DNA of 64,000 nucleotides from Terrilactibacillus sp. S3-3 (GCA_030437565.1 CP129291.1:2046001-2110000), one strand, 5' to 3'. Positions 47,613-59,718 are shown, numbered from the stretch's first letter. Translations and numbers: made by a program. Notes: generated by a model not told the origin, from the sequence alone.

Positions 47613-49908
47613 TCACCCCATTTGTGATGATTTGTTGTTCTTTTTTATTTTCGCCCCAAATACCGGAATCTCCAGCTCCTCTTCTGTCAGATTCCACGCT
47701 TCCGGCAAATGCCAAAACGCTTTAAATTCTTTGGCAAAGTTTTCGCTGAGTGCAAAACTGCCTGCGTACATATGGCGGACTTGAACGGCCGCTTTTTTTT
47801 TTTTTAAAATATTTTCTTTCTCCGCTTTCATCCACTCACCGGCCGGAACTCCGCGCCTGAGTCTGTCTTTTTTTATTTGCCCCCGCGTTTTTCCGTCGCC
47901 TGCTCATCGACGGTATATTTTCCTTTCTCGTCCCTGCTGACAATTGCGCCGTAAACCTTTTCAGCATAACGCTGCAAAATGAGACCTTCATTCAAATCAT
48001 TTTCAATATTTTTCGGCAGACGTTCGAGCGGATCGCCAAATCCCGGACCTCCGCGAAGGTAGTTCAAATAAAGGTCATAATTATCAAAAATCGTTTCGGT
48101 CGTGATCGATTGCTTATCGCGGATCGTTTCTTTTGCCTCCATGAGCTTTTCATATTCAGGATTGTCGGGATCAAGGTCTCCCCCGGTTGGAATCGGAAGT
48201 CCTTTTTCAATCCGCTCCTTTAAATCTGTCCCATGCGCTTCAAAACGGTAGCCAGAAGCAGCAGGATAGCCGCCCATCAAACCGCAGTCACTGGACATAT
48301 AGCCGTTGCCCATAAAGAACATCGTCCAGTCCTTTGCCCCGTATACCATCCGCAGTGTCTCATAGCCCGAGCCGCCGCGGTATTTTCCGTAACCGGCCGT
48401 ATTCGGCTTGACGCTGCGTCCTAAATAAAGAAGCGGTTCGGCCAGTTCCCAAATTTCCATGTCACCCATATCCCCTTCAGGATTCCAGATCGCTGCCGCA
48501 TGGCTGATGCCGTCTTTGACCGCACCTGCTCCGACCCCTTCAGCCGCCGATTCAAAGCTATTCACCGCATGGTTTTCGTTAAACTGATTATAACCGCCGC
48601 CTTGAAGCCAATTGGACGTATTGGCATTCCCGGCGTTCACTCACTTCTTCTAAATAACCGCGGGCAAAATAGTTGCGGCTGAGCGCGCGCCACAATGGAC
48701 TCCAGGCAGACACAAGGAAATGCCAGGCGTAACTGTGCGCTGTGCGGATGTCGTCCGGATTGAGCCATGAACCATACGGAAGATCGAAGCTGCTTGCATA
48801 CAGCGCCCCGTCATTGACTCGATCATTTGGAATTAATGTTTGGGACATCATCACCCAGATCCCGCTCGTAATCGAAACCGGCGTTGCATTGTAACTGTGC
48901 CACCCCCAGCGATTGACGCCTTCAAAGTTGATTTGAAATTTTCCATCCTTGTGAACCGTCAGTTCAGTGGGCGCGTGCATAATCGTATTGATTCGGGCAT
49001 ACGGAGGCACATCGAGATTTTCATAAGGGACGTCAACGAATGAAACTTGGCGGTATTTCCCGGGAATCAGCAGCGTTTTCACCTGATTGACAAAACCTCG
49101 CCGGCCGTCTTCAATCACTTCGCGAATAAAATGTTTGTAGGTAGGTATCAACGCCCTCTTCCTTGATGATATCGAGAACGAGATCCCGGATCATATGGCA
49201 GCCGGCAATACGTGTCCGCTCGTCAAGCAGCCAGTACTTTGTTGTCCGCACCGAACGCTGGCTTTCAATCACCCAGTCTTTTAGCAGCGTATCGTTTTTG
49301 CCGATTTTGCGGCAGGCGACTTGATAACCATCGTCATAGCGAGTCACCGGGCCGACGGTCATACTTCCCGGAGCCGTTGCGCCGACATCGATGACGTGGG
49401 TCACGCCTCCGACCCAGCCGATCAGCTCTTCTTGGTAAAAAACCGGGACAATCGTATGGACATCGCAGGGGTGAACATTGCCGATTTGACAGTCATTGTT
49501 GCAAAAAATATCGCCATCTTCAATGCCCGGATTCACTTCGTAATCATTTTTAATCATATATTTTATCGCGGCTCCCATTGTGCCAACATGAATGATGATC
49601 CCGGTTGAAGTCACAATCGAATCCGCATCCGGCGTGTGTAAAAAACATAATTCTCCCTCTTGCTCAACAATCGGTGAAGCGGCGACTTTTTTGGCCGTTT
49701 CTCTGGCATGGACAATGCCCCCGCGCAGTTTTGAGAAGATTTTTTCATAGCGGATCGGATCCGATTCTTTCAATGGCAGTGTTTTTAACCCCGCATAATG
49801 TCCGCTTTCACGGCTGATGTCATCGATTTCCTTGCGCATTTGCTGAAGCGATTTCCCGTCCCAGCCGATATTTTTACGGTTATTCAACCGATTATCAATT
49901 TTCGCCAT
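47613..49908 (-). CDS. acxB: Acetone carboxylase alpha subunit, HyuB-type (frameshifted)
   Basis: Hydantoinase B/oxoprolinase-type subunit of about 765 residues, matching known AcxB. Start MAKIDNRLNNRKNIGWDGKSLQQMRKEID at 49908. Key parts: DGDIFCNNDCQIGNVHPCDVHTIVPVFYQEELIGWVGGVTHVIDVGATAPGSMT, ESAAEGVGAGAVKDGISHAAAIWNPEGDMGD, GSGYETLRMVYGAKDWTMFFMGNGYMSSDCGLMGGYP and GGPGFGDPLERLP. Breaks: a CTAC tandem duplication near 49135-49145, one base near 48645, and an A-run indel near 47874 before DRLRRGVPAGEWMKAEKENILKKKK and the C terminus. Forms the core complex with AcxA and AcxC. Confidence 0.92.
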
Positions 49909-49929
49909 GCTGCATAGCCTCCTTTTGCA

Positions 49930-52078
49930 TTAAAGTTCTTTCAAGTGGAAAATGCGATGGGAATCCAGATAGGTTTCAAATCCATCCGGGATGACAAAAG
50001 TCGTGGCCGGTGATTCAAGGATGGCAAAAGATTGAATACGATTCCCCGGTTTCAGTTTTTCCATTTCCCAAATATCCGCTTTTAACCATTTTCCTTTCCA
50101 GTACACATCCCGTTTGCCAAGAAAAGCGTCTGCCGGCGGCACTTCACCTTCAGAAGATTCCTCCGAAATCCGCGGCTTGGCAACTTCGACAACGCCGCGA
50201 ATGATCGCTCCCGTGATGCTGTAGCCAAGTTCAGGCGATGTGGCCGCCTTGGCATAAACTCTTGTATATGTCGCTTCGAAGGCTTCCACGAGTGGGTCCC
50301 AGTCATCGACATGGCGGAACGCCTGTATCGGCGCTTCGATTTCCAAGTCATTTAATTGTCCCTGGTACTGCATCCGGAAATAGAGTCGGAAATCCACATC
50401 CTCTTTGTTGAACTGATTTTTCTCAAATTCCCCGGCCACTTTCTCCATTAATTCGTCCCAGGCATACTGCAGTTCTTTGCCGGCGAGCAGCTTGCTGTCA
50501 TCCTCGCTGTCAGCATCAACGTTGATATCGAGCGTTTTGTCATAGCGGTACTCGAAGTCTGCCGCACCGCAGCCGAATGCGGAAAAACCGGCCGCCCATG
50601 CAGGTACCAGAACATCTTCAAACCCAAGATTTTCGTATAGCCTGCCGTATGAAGCGCCCCCCCCCCGCCGCCGTATGAAAAACAGACGTACTGCGTAGGC
50701 GAATAGCCTTTTCCCAGGATCATCGATTCCAGATAATTACGCAGCTGTGATTCGAGCAAATCGATCACGCCATAGGCCGCGTCTTCAACGGTTAATCCCA
50801 GTGGATCGGCAATCTGTTCTTTCACCGCTGCATAAGCGCGATCGGGATCGAGTTTAACCTCGCCGCCAAGAAAGTTATCGGGATTGATTAACCCGAGAAC
50901 AACGTGGCAGTCGGAGACCGTTACTGTGTCCAAACCGCCTTCCGGATAACAGACGCCCACTTTCGATCCGGCGCTGTCCGGCCCGAGTGTCAATGACTTG
51001 AAGTTCGGATCAATTCTGACAAAACTTCCGGCTCCCGCTCCGACTGTATCCATTGCAACAAGCGGCAGTGACAGAACCATTCTCGCCATATCCGGACTTG
51101 TGTTGATACTCAGGTCGCCTTGAGTGATCAGCGCCATGTCAAAGCTCGTGCCGCCGATATCGGAGCAGGCAATATTGCGAATACCGAGTTGTTCGCCAAG
51201 ATATTTCGCGCCGATAACCCCGCCGATTGGACCGGAAACCAGCGTTCTTGCCAGTTCATTGGCCTGTGTGCTGATCGTTCCGCCGTGGCTGGCCATCACG
51301 CGAAGATCAAAATCCGCTCCATGTTCTCTCAGCATGTGATCAATTTTTGCTAATGTCTCGCGGGACGGATCGGCCGCATAAGCTTCAATAATCGTTGTAT
51401 TTGTACGATGCGTTTCTTTTCTAACTGGATAATAGTCAACGGAAGCAAAGATCGGGATCTCTTTTCCTGCTTTTTTTATCGTTTCCTTTGCAATATCTCT
51501 GATCCTGCGCTCATGGGCTGGATATTTATAGGAGTGGAGCAGGCTGATGACAATCGCTTCCACGTCTTGTTCGAGCAATTCCAAAACAGCCGGTACGACT
51601 TCTTGTTCATACAGTGGAATGATAACGTTTCAAAAAGGTCCACTCTTTCGGTAATCCCCTTCGTCCGTTCTCTAGGTACAAGCGGCGGATCATAGCGGTG
51701 AGTATTTAAATGAAGCCGGTCGGAATAGGAATAGCCCAAATAAGCCTGAATCGCCCGGCCCATGCGGTGGAAATCCTCCATTCCTTTGTTGACGACGAGA
51801 CCAACACGCCGCCCGTTTCTCGACACGAGACGGTTGAGCATCGCCGTTCCGGAATACACACCGGCCAGCAGTTTCGGAAACTCTTCCTCGACACTTGACC
51901 CCCAGTACGTGAGCGCATCTCTTGCGGAGTTCAATAGACCAATCGATTCATCTTCCGGGGTTGATTGGGCCTTCCCGACAACAAAATCGCCGTGGTCATC
52001 AATGATGAACGTATCGGTCATCGTGCCGCCGGCGTCGATCGCCAGGATCTGCGCCTTTTTGGTCTTATCTGTCCTCAT
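49930..52078 (-). CDS. acxA: Acetone carboxylase beta subunit, HyuA-type ATPase (frameshifted)
   Basis: Hydantoinase A/oxoprolinase family, about 716 residues, the AcxA length. Start MRTDKTKKAQILAIDAGGTMTDTF at 52078 behind AAGGGGAG; DAGGTMTDTF is the actin-like nucleotide-binding loop. Also SGTAMLNRLVSRNGRRVGLVVNKGMEDFHRMGRA, ACSDIGGTSFDMALITQGDL and GAGAGSFVRIDPNFKSLTLGPDSAGSKVG. Breaks near 51630 and 50635; repair gives VIIPLYEQEVVPAVLELLEQDVEAI and GFEDVLVPAWAAGFSAFGCGAADFEY. First gene of the operon, 46 bases after a sigma-54-like promoter. Confidence 0.92.
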
Positions 52079-52123
52079 TTTTTTCTCCCCTTTCAGGTTT
52101 ATTTCGTACTCCGCTATATTCAA

Positions 52124-52139
52124 TGCAGTCCGGTGCCAA
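52124..52139 (-). promoter_or_regulatory. Sigma-54-like promoter of acxABC
   Basis: Minus strand TTGGCACCGGACTGCA resembles the -24/-12 consensus TGGCAC-N5-TTGCA, but the GG-to-GC distance is one base short, probably another lost base. It faces acxA, and a sigma-54 activator is encoded divergently. Confidence 0.55.
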
Positions 52140-52187
52140 TTTTAAAAGGTTAAAGACCCGCCTTTTTTGCTTTATACGCCGGAAGAA

Positions 52188-52220
52188 TTGTCGCGAATCG
52201 CTACAACTGTATCGCTACAA
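52188..52220. promoter_or_regulatory. Likely upstream activator sites for the acx promoter
   Basis: A dyad TTGTCGCGAATCGCTACAA (52188-52206) followed by a second ATCGCTACAA (52211-52220), about 50-95 bases upstream of the sigma-54-like promoter, where enhancer-binding proteins usually bind. Confidence 0.5.
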
Positions 52221-52363
52221 TGTTTCTATCCGCAAAACACCCATCTGTTTTTTCTCGATCTCTTTGCCGTTTAAGCTGCGCACAGATTTGAAAGCACTTT
52301 CATTTCTTTTTTCGGGATGAAATGTTAAAATGATTTTGAACTTTTCAGACAGGGAGGACAGAG

Positions 52364-54358
52364 ATGCGGAACCCTTATATGTCCATTTTCTCAACGCATG
52401 ACTTGCCCAGTAAAACAAAGGAATTGGAAAACTTGTGGGATACGTACATTGTAAAATGCCGAGAAGAGGCTATAACGGATAAAATAAGAGAAAATGTTTT
52501 GCACTCTTGGAAACGCTGCCAGAATGCAGGTGTCGATCCCGCACAGGAGCGAACAAAACTGATATTAACGGATCATGAGCTGAACGATTTACTCAAAACA
52601 TCGGAGATTTATCGGGTTGCAAAGCGATTATCGATCAATTATTTCATAAAATGGCAGGCACCGGCCACCTGATCACGTTATCCGATCAAAATGGCCGAAT
52701 TATTTACTTAAAAGGCGACTCTCCGACCATTCGCCGGGCCGAAAAAATGAATTTTGCCGCGGGCATGGATTGGAGCGAAAGGGCTGCCGGCACCAACGCA
52801 ATTGGCACCAGTATTATCACAAAGAGCCCGATTCAGATTTTTTCCGCCGAGCATTTTTGCCACGGCTGCCATCCATGGTCCTGCTCTTCCGCCCCCATCT
52901 CTCACCCTGTTACACAGGAAATCATCGGTACCATTGATTTCACAGGAATCTGGGCCTACGCTCAGCCGCATACATTAGGGCTGGCCATATCGATTGCCCA
53001 GGTGATCGAAACAAAGCTGGCGGAAAGCGACATGGAAAACACTTGCCATCTCGTTGAAACCTATTTCCGATCAGCCGATAAATGGAAAACCGATCATGTT
53101 TTGGTCCTGAACCGCGATTTTTTTTTTGTCAAAAGCAGTGAAAAACTGGCTCGCTTTTTTAAATTATCACCCGCCGTAAAATTATCTAACCACCCTGATT
53201 TTCAATCCTTGATCAACGACTATATACGAACGCCGCACGATTCCGGCTCAAATCTGGCTGCGAATGCCCTCATGATTCAGGATTTTCCGGTCATCGAGAT
53301 TGAACCCATTTATTTTGAAAAGGCCCTTGCCGGTTACCTAATTGTATTAAAGGACACCGGCGCCGAGAGAGTAACGGACGCTTCAAAAGAATTCGCTGCG
53401 GAGACCGGACCGTGGGCTGAGGTTATCGGACATTCAAGTTCTTTTACGGCAGCAATCAATAAATGCCGCAAGGCCGCTTCATCGAATGTGCCGATTATTG
53501 TATTGGGGGAAAGCGGCACCGGGAAGGAAAAAATCGCGCAAACCATTCATCAATCAAGCGACAGAAGCCGAAAACCCTTTTTGCCGGTTAACTGCGGCGC
53601 GATTCCTAAAGAGTTAATCAGCAGTGAATTGTTCGGATATGAGCGGGGTACATTCACCGGCGGCATGGCAGGAGGAAAAAAAGGGATCTTTGAAGAGGCA
53701 AACGGGGGCACGCTTTTTTTGGACGAAATCGGCGAAATGCCGCTTGACTCGCAGATCCACCTGCTCAGAGTTCTGCAAGAGAAGGAAGTGACCCGGCTTG
53801 GCTCCTCTCAGCCTATTCCGGTAAATGTAAGGATCATTGCTGCAACTCATAAAAACTTGCTCGCTCTTTGCAAAAGCGGAGGATTTCGTGAAGATTTATT
53901 TTATCGTCTTAACGTCGTGTCGGTAACCATTCCCCCTCTCCGTGAACGAAAAGATGATATTTTGCTGATTGCCAATAACTTTTTGAAACAGCTCGCTGAA
54001 AAAATATGAGAAAAACAGCCTGTCCATTTCAGAGAAGACGTCATCATTCTTTTTCGACTACTCATGGCCGGGCAACGTTAGAGAACTGCAAAATGTTCTG
54101 GAACACGCCGTTATTTTCAGCGAATCTCCAATCATCGAAATGGAGCACTTGCCCGGTTATTTAATGGAAGGCAGAAATCATTTATCTGCGAGCGATACAG
54201 CGGCGAATAGGCCTCCGCTGGAAGCGGAAGAACAAAAAGTGCTGCTTCGACTTTTAGAAGAAACCGAGTGGAACATCTCTGCGGCCGCTAAAAAATTGAA
54301 CATCGCCCGCTCGACGCTGTATCGAAAGCTGAAAAAATACAGGCTTAAGCAGCGTTGA
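52364..54358 (+). CDS. Sigma-54-dependent activator of the AcoR/AcxR type (frameshifted)
   Basis: About 664 residues. Start MRNPYMSIFSTHDLP at 52364 behind GGGAGGA. N-terminal AcoR-like sensory region with VLHSWKRCQNAGVDP; a break near 52640; GAF part TLSDQNGRIIYLKGD, MDWSERAAGTNAIGTSI and SAEHFCHGCHPWSCSSAPI (three Cys close together). AAA+ domain: GESGTGKEKIAQTIHQSS (Walker A), GYERGTFTGGMAGGKKGIFEEANGGTLFLDEIGEMP (the usual GAFTGA loop reads GTFTGG), REDLFYRLNVVSVTIPPLRER. A break near 54005, then WPGNVRELQNVLEHAVIF and a Fis-type HTH EWNISAAAKKLNIARSTLYRKLKKY. Divergent from acxA; expected to activate acxABC in response to acetone or a related ketone/alcohol. Confidence 0.9.
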
Positions 54359-54565
54359 CAGGGTTAAAAAATTAGGGAAAAAACCGCTGCCGAACACATA
54401 ATCATTCTCCCGCTTCTACCAGTTGCTATACTGTCAATTTTCATAGTTTTACAATTGTTTCCAAATATCAGCAGAACCCTTCGCGAACATGGTGATTTCT
54501 TGAACTTTGAAACAATATTTAAATCGAAAATGATCGGCAGGTTTGTTTCGTATTGTTCCGTAATC
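54359..54565. other. Short intergenic stretch
   Basis: No gene seen between the activator stop and the terminator of the minus-strand BclB-like gene. Confidence 0.35.
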
Positions 54566-54598
54566 AAAAAAAGCCTTAAACAATACTTGTTCAAGGCT
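54566..54598 (-). terminator. Terminator of the BclB-like gene
   Basis: Minus strand AGCCTTGAACA...TGTTTAAGGCT followed by seven T residues. Confidence 0.8.
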
Positions 54599-54640
54599 AA
54601 AATCTGTTAGTTATCGAAGAACCTCTGTATCAGTTTTGCT

Positions 54641-55941
<1,301 letters not shown>

Positions 55942-56155
55942 TTATTCCCTCGTACATTATGCACAGGTCCATTCTTTAGCCTGTGTCATCATTCCCATAT
56001 TGTGGTTAGTTTCCGGAGAAAATTAAAGTTATCGGAACGCTCGTTCCCGCATTTTTTGGTTAAGATTTTCAAATTTTATACCTCGCCAAATGCCTTTCCG
56101 CCTGTATGCAATTGCCCTTTCTTTACAATGGGTTATCCATCCCAACCGTAGGCTT

Positions 56156-56757
56156 TTATTTAAATTTATCCGCATGATGTCTAAATGAATTTTTGGAAAT
56201 GGCGATAATTTTGGGAGATAAATCATGATTTTTGTTTTTTTATTCTCTGCGTTCCACTTGGATGAACGGTTAGTAATAATGTCAACAAGCACAGTTTTTT
56301 CCATTTTGATGTCCACTTATCAGGCAAGCCAATGACATCAAATCCAAACTGTTTCGCTCCTTTATGTAAAATGGATATGCCATAAAGGGCTTTAATGTTT
56401 ACCATTTTTTGGGATTCGATTTTTTCTATATAAGTGTCTATTCGATTTAATGTCTCTTTCATTGATTGGATAAGGATTGATGCCATCTGAATGTTGTTTT
56501 TTGAATATAAAGCAGTTTCTAACAGCAAGGCGTTATTAAAATGAAGTTCAAGGATTAAGTCACCTTTGTTAATCCATTCGCCATCTTGAAGCTGTAATGG
56601 CTGTCCTTTATAATTTTTAATTCTGTAATATAGAAGATCATCGATGTGACCTAATTGTACTTGAAAGATGTCATGATAAAACTGCTCCCAGATTGTCCAG
56701 ATATAAAGGATACATTTTTTTTTTCATTGTAAGCGTATAGCCTTTTTCTGTATTCAT
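56156..56757 (-). CDS. YkoP-like protein (frameshifted)
   Basis: About 200 residues, start at 56757 behind GGAAGG. Similar in plan to B. subtilis YkoP: YIWTIWEQFYHDIFQVQLGHIDDLLYYRIKNYKGQPLQLQDGEWINKGDLILELHFNNALLLETA, then SMKETLNRIDTYIE, IKALYGISILHKGAKQFGFDVIGLPDKWTSKWKKLCLLTLLLTVHPSGTQR and, after an A-run indel near 56235, PKIIAISKNSFRHH. A frame change in the A run near 56715-56724 affects the first 15 residues. No enzymatic role is known for the family. Spore-related neighbours make a role in sporulation possible. Confidence 0.75.
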
Positions 56758-56793
56758 TGATTTTTTCCTTCCGCTAACCACATTTATTAATAT

Positions 56794-56820
56794 TAAATTA
56801 ACGATATCGCGTTAAATTTA
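56794..56820. promoter_or_regulatory. AT-rich inverted repeat, possible operator
   Basis: TAAATTAACG and CGTTAAATTTA flank ATATCG between divergent genes; one arm has an extra T. Confidence 0.35.
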
Positions 56821-56861
56821 TTCAGTTTAAGTATAAATATAAATGCCATTTTCACCCTGAT

Positions 56862-56889
56862 TTGACATCTTTAAAATCGTATATATTTT
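56862..56889 (+). promoter_or_regulatory. Sigma-A promoter of the small Gln-rich protein
   Basis: TTGACA, 16 bases, TATTTT, ending about 50 bases before the start at 56941. Confidence 0.5.
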
Positions 56890-56940
56890 TAGGTCTGAAG
56901 CAAATTAATGAAGACCTTTTGAGGAAAGGAGGGGAACAGA

Positions 56941-57159
56941 ATGGCACAACAACAACAGAACAATATGGGAAATGCAATCCTTCCGATGGTAGCAGCTATC
57001 GGCACGGGGGCAGCCACTTATATTTTTCTGAGGAATAACCAAAGTAACCTTCAACAATTTATGCAAAATCCTATGCAGCAGCTTGGAAGTGCAGCTCAGC
57101 AAGTTGGGAATACAGCTCAACAGGCTGTCGGGGCTCTTAACCCGCTAAAAAATCAATAA
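56941..57159 (+). CDS. Small Gln-rich membrane-associated protein, unknown function
   Basis: 72 residues starting MAQQQQNNMGNAILPMVAAIGTGAATYIFL directly after a strong AAAGGAGGGG region. One hydrophobic helix (about residues 11-30) follows a short polar N terminus; the C-terminal half is Gln/Asn-rich (NLQQFMQNPMQQLGSAAQQVGNTAQQAVGALN) and probably amphipathic. It has its own promoter and terminator. No named family recognised; size and composition resemble small membrane proteins of Bacillales, perhaps sporulation-linked. Confidence 0.75.
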   Translation: MAQQQQNNMGNAILPMVAAIGTGAATYIFLRNNQSNLQQFMQNPMQQLGSAAQQVGNTAQQAVGALNPLKNQ

Positions 57160-57298
57160 ATTTTGTTCAATTTGTTAAATATACGTCGAAAAGACCACTC
57201 CGTTTAGATTTTCATCTAAACGTTATATTGCCATTTTTCCCGGCTAAAAGTGCCTGCTAGCGGCCAGCTAAAAAAGTGCCGGAACACTGCCTTTTTTC

Positions 57299-57328
57299 GT
57301 CCCTCTTTTAGAGGGACTTTTTTTTTTT
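57299..57328 (+). terminator. Terminator of the small Gln-rich protein gene
   Basis: GTCCCTCT...AGAGGGAC followed by about eleven T residues. Confidence 0.85.
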
Positions 57329-57345
57329 CATTTCAGATATTTTAT

Positions 57346-57493
57346 CCCGTATTAGCGGGCAGTAAGATTTCAACCTCAAGGCTTCAATGAACTCGAAGGC
57401 ATAGGGAGATAACTGCCCGTAAAAGCCCGATTGGTTCAACTAACAATCAGTGGGGGATGGAAGAAAATCCCACTGATTGAAGTTTCACTTTAT
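57346..57493 (+). repeat. Structured mobile-element-like repeat, copy 1 (IS605/TnpB-end-like)
   Basis: 148 bases preceded by TTTAT and ending TTCACTTTAT. Nested stems: GGGCAGT...ACTGCCC around a second partial stem, then AATCAGTGGG...CCCACTGATT near the end. A second, longer copy in the same orientation lies at 59313-59527. Layout resembles the non-coding end and guide-RNA scaffold of IS605-type elements with tnpB; no transposase gene remains here. Confidence 0.55.
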
Positions 57494-57709
57494 GGCAATA
57501 CCCATTTGAATATTCAGAACAAACGGTCCTCATTCTAATCAATTGTTACCGGTTTCATTTTTCTCTGATCACAAGTTTTAAACTCCCTGGTTTATCTGCC
57601 CCCTTTGGATGAGAGCAGCAAGCACTCATTTCCGCCTGCTTAAGATGCATTTCCATGGAGACTAAAGGATGATGATTTTTAAATTCACAGCGTCCGTTGT
57701 CACTCATCA
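57494..57709. other. Intergenic stretch after repeat copy 1
   Basis: No gene seen. It separates the repeat from the end of the ArsB-like gene. Confidence 0.3.
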
Positions 57710-59074
57710 TTATTTGAAAATCAATTCAATCCAGGCAAACAGAAGAAACAGAGTTAAAATGATAGTAGGCGGAATGACAATCAGTGAAACCTTCAAATAA
57801 TCTTTCCATTTGATGTCAATATGATTTTTTCGTAAAATTTGCATCCAAATTAAAGAAGCAAGCGTGCCGATTGGCAAGAGCAAGGAACCAATGTCACTTC
57901 CAACGATGCTTGCCAGGTAGACACTTTTTAAAGTAATGGCATTTAAGCCCAGTTCAGTTAAAACCATTGTTTCGATCATTAAAGCCGGATGATTATTAAA
58001 AAGATTAGACAATAGGGTCATCATCGTCCCTATTATAAAGTTGGAATAAAATAATGGTTGGTATTTAATAGGGGCGCAAATGGTGACCAGCATATCTCCT
58101 AACCCGGCGTTGTTCAGCCCAAAAACAATGATATACATTGAAAAGACAAAGATAAAGATTTGCCATGGTGTCTTTTTCAAAATATCAATGGGATTTATTT
58201 TTAAGTGATACCATCGCCAAAATAACAAGACGAGCGATCCAAATAAAGCAACAATCTCAATCGGTACAGACAGAAAAGAAGCGACAAAGAGCATGAGGCG
58301 GAAAAAAAAAAAAAAAAACAAAAAACAGAATCTTTAACATTAGTTTTGTACGCTGATGTTTGGTTCTAACATGTATTTTTCCTCTTAAATGATGAAAGTG
58401 CTTATGAAAAAAGGATTCTTCGACGTCATGAATCGCTTTAGGCAACCTTCTTGGGAGTCTGCTCCTAACAACGCAAAACATGATAACTGACATGAAAAAT
58501 ACTCCTGCAGTGGCGGGAAGGAACATCATGGCTGTCTGCTCATAAAGTGTCATATGAACAATATTTAAGCCTATTAGATTCACAATATTGCTGACACCTA
58601 TAGGTGCACTCGATGCGGTTGCAGTTAATGCTCCAGTCAGCAAATAAGCGATGAGTTCATGCTTTTTTAATCGCAAATTTTTTAATAACAATATCAATAA
58701 GGGTGTTGTTATCAAAAAATGCTGCCGTCATTATTAAATAACAATGTCATTAAAAAACATAATAGTTGGATCAACCAGTACAAACGAACTCCGGATCCTC
58801 TTGCCAAACGCTCAATCTTGGCTGCTGCCCAATGAAAGAAACCAAAGCTCTCTAGAATCACAGCCATGACAATGGTCGATATCGTGGTCATGGACGATCC
58901 ACTAACTTTATAAATGATCGACCAAATGTCGCTCAATGGCACAATCCCTGTCAAAAGCATTAAGATCGCGCCGATTGACGCAGGCCAAGCCTCGTTTATT
59001 CCCTTTGGTCGAATAAAAATAACAAACATGGTGCTAACAAATATAAGCATAGAAACGACAATGGTAATCGTCAT
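57710..59074 (-). CDS. ArsB/NhaD-like anion permease (frameshifted)
   Basis: Polytopic membrane protein of about 450 residues of the ArsB/NhaD ion-transporter superfamily, like B. subtilis YdfA. Start MTITIVVSMLIFVSTMFVIFIRPKGINEAWPASIGAILMLLTGIVPL at 59074 behind GGAAAGGA. Diagnostic SSMTTISTIVMAVILESFGFFHWAAAKI, LLFNNDGSI, ATASSAPIGVSNIVNLIGLNIV, LNNAGLGDMLVTI, NLFNNHPALMIETMV and SIVGSDIGSLLLPIGTLASLIWMQIL. Breaks: near 58715, and a 17-A run (58302-58318) in the central linker. It may export arsenite or another anion; no arsR, arsC or arsA gene is adjacent. It lies between two copies of the structured repeat. Confidence 0.83.
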
Positions 59075-59312
59075 ATCTAATGGTCCTTTCCAGGTGAAAT
59101 AGCCAGGCACGTCCACATTCCCCTTATATCATTAATATATTCTATCTAAAAAAATAAAGAGCATGGACGCTAGAGCTAAATTTCGTTTGTTGTTTTTATT
59201 CATTTTTTAGCTTTTTATCAACCTAAAAAACCGACCAAAACAGGAGGGAGGATTTTTGAACGCAAGAAAATCAAGAGGGAAATTGAAATATTGAAGAAGT
59301 ATTTCACCTTAT
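59075..59312. other. Upstream region of the ArsB-like gene
   Basis: AT-rich; presumably holds the promoter of the permease. No gene seen. Confidence 0.3.
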
Positions 59313-59527
59313 CCCGCTTTAACGGGCAGTAAAACTCCCACCTCATGGCTTCAATAAATTCGAAGAAGCATAGGTGGGAGATAACTGCCCGTAAAAGCCC
59401 GGTCTTAGGAACACAGACTAAAGGCGCCACATCCTGTGGCAACGTCTGTGTGACCCACATCCTTTGAGCAAGAGCTAACAATCAGTGGGATGGAAGAAAA
59501 ACCCCACTGATTGAAGTTTCACTTTAT
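59313..59527 (+). repeat. Structured mobile-element-like repeat, copy 2
   Basis: 215 bases, preceded by CTTAT and ending TTCACTTTAT. Same blocks as copy 1: CGGGCAGTAAAACTCCCACCT, GGCTTCAAT, AGGTGGGAGATAACTGCCCG, TAAAAGCCCG, CTAACAATCAGTGGG and CCCCACTGATTGAAG, plus about 65 extra bases with their own hairpin (ACACAGAC...GTCTGTGT). The extra part may be the tail of a deleted tnpB gene. Confidence 0.55.
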
Positions 59528-59718
59528 CCCAACGGAGTATCTAATTTTTTACCTTTCATTGTTATATGGCGTTTTTCCATGAACCATTCGTTTTTTTGAG
59601 TGGATTGTTCACGCCCAAATATTTCCAACCTAATCATCGTTTAAAATTTACAATAGCGCTTAATAGACATCTATCCAATCTATAATCAACTAATTTCTAT
59701 TTTTTAATAAAACTGTCT

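Noticed and set aside
50655-50675. Ten-C run in acxA as a phase-variation tract
   Set aside because: The frame is intact across it (Gly repeats typical of the family), and long G/C runs here are more likely read-error sites.
59218-59481. Minus-strand 87-codon frame over repeat copy 2
   Set aside because: It lies across the structured repeat, has no RBS and no family resemblance.
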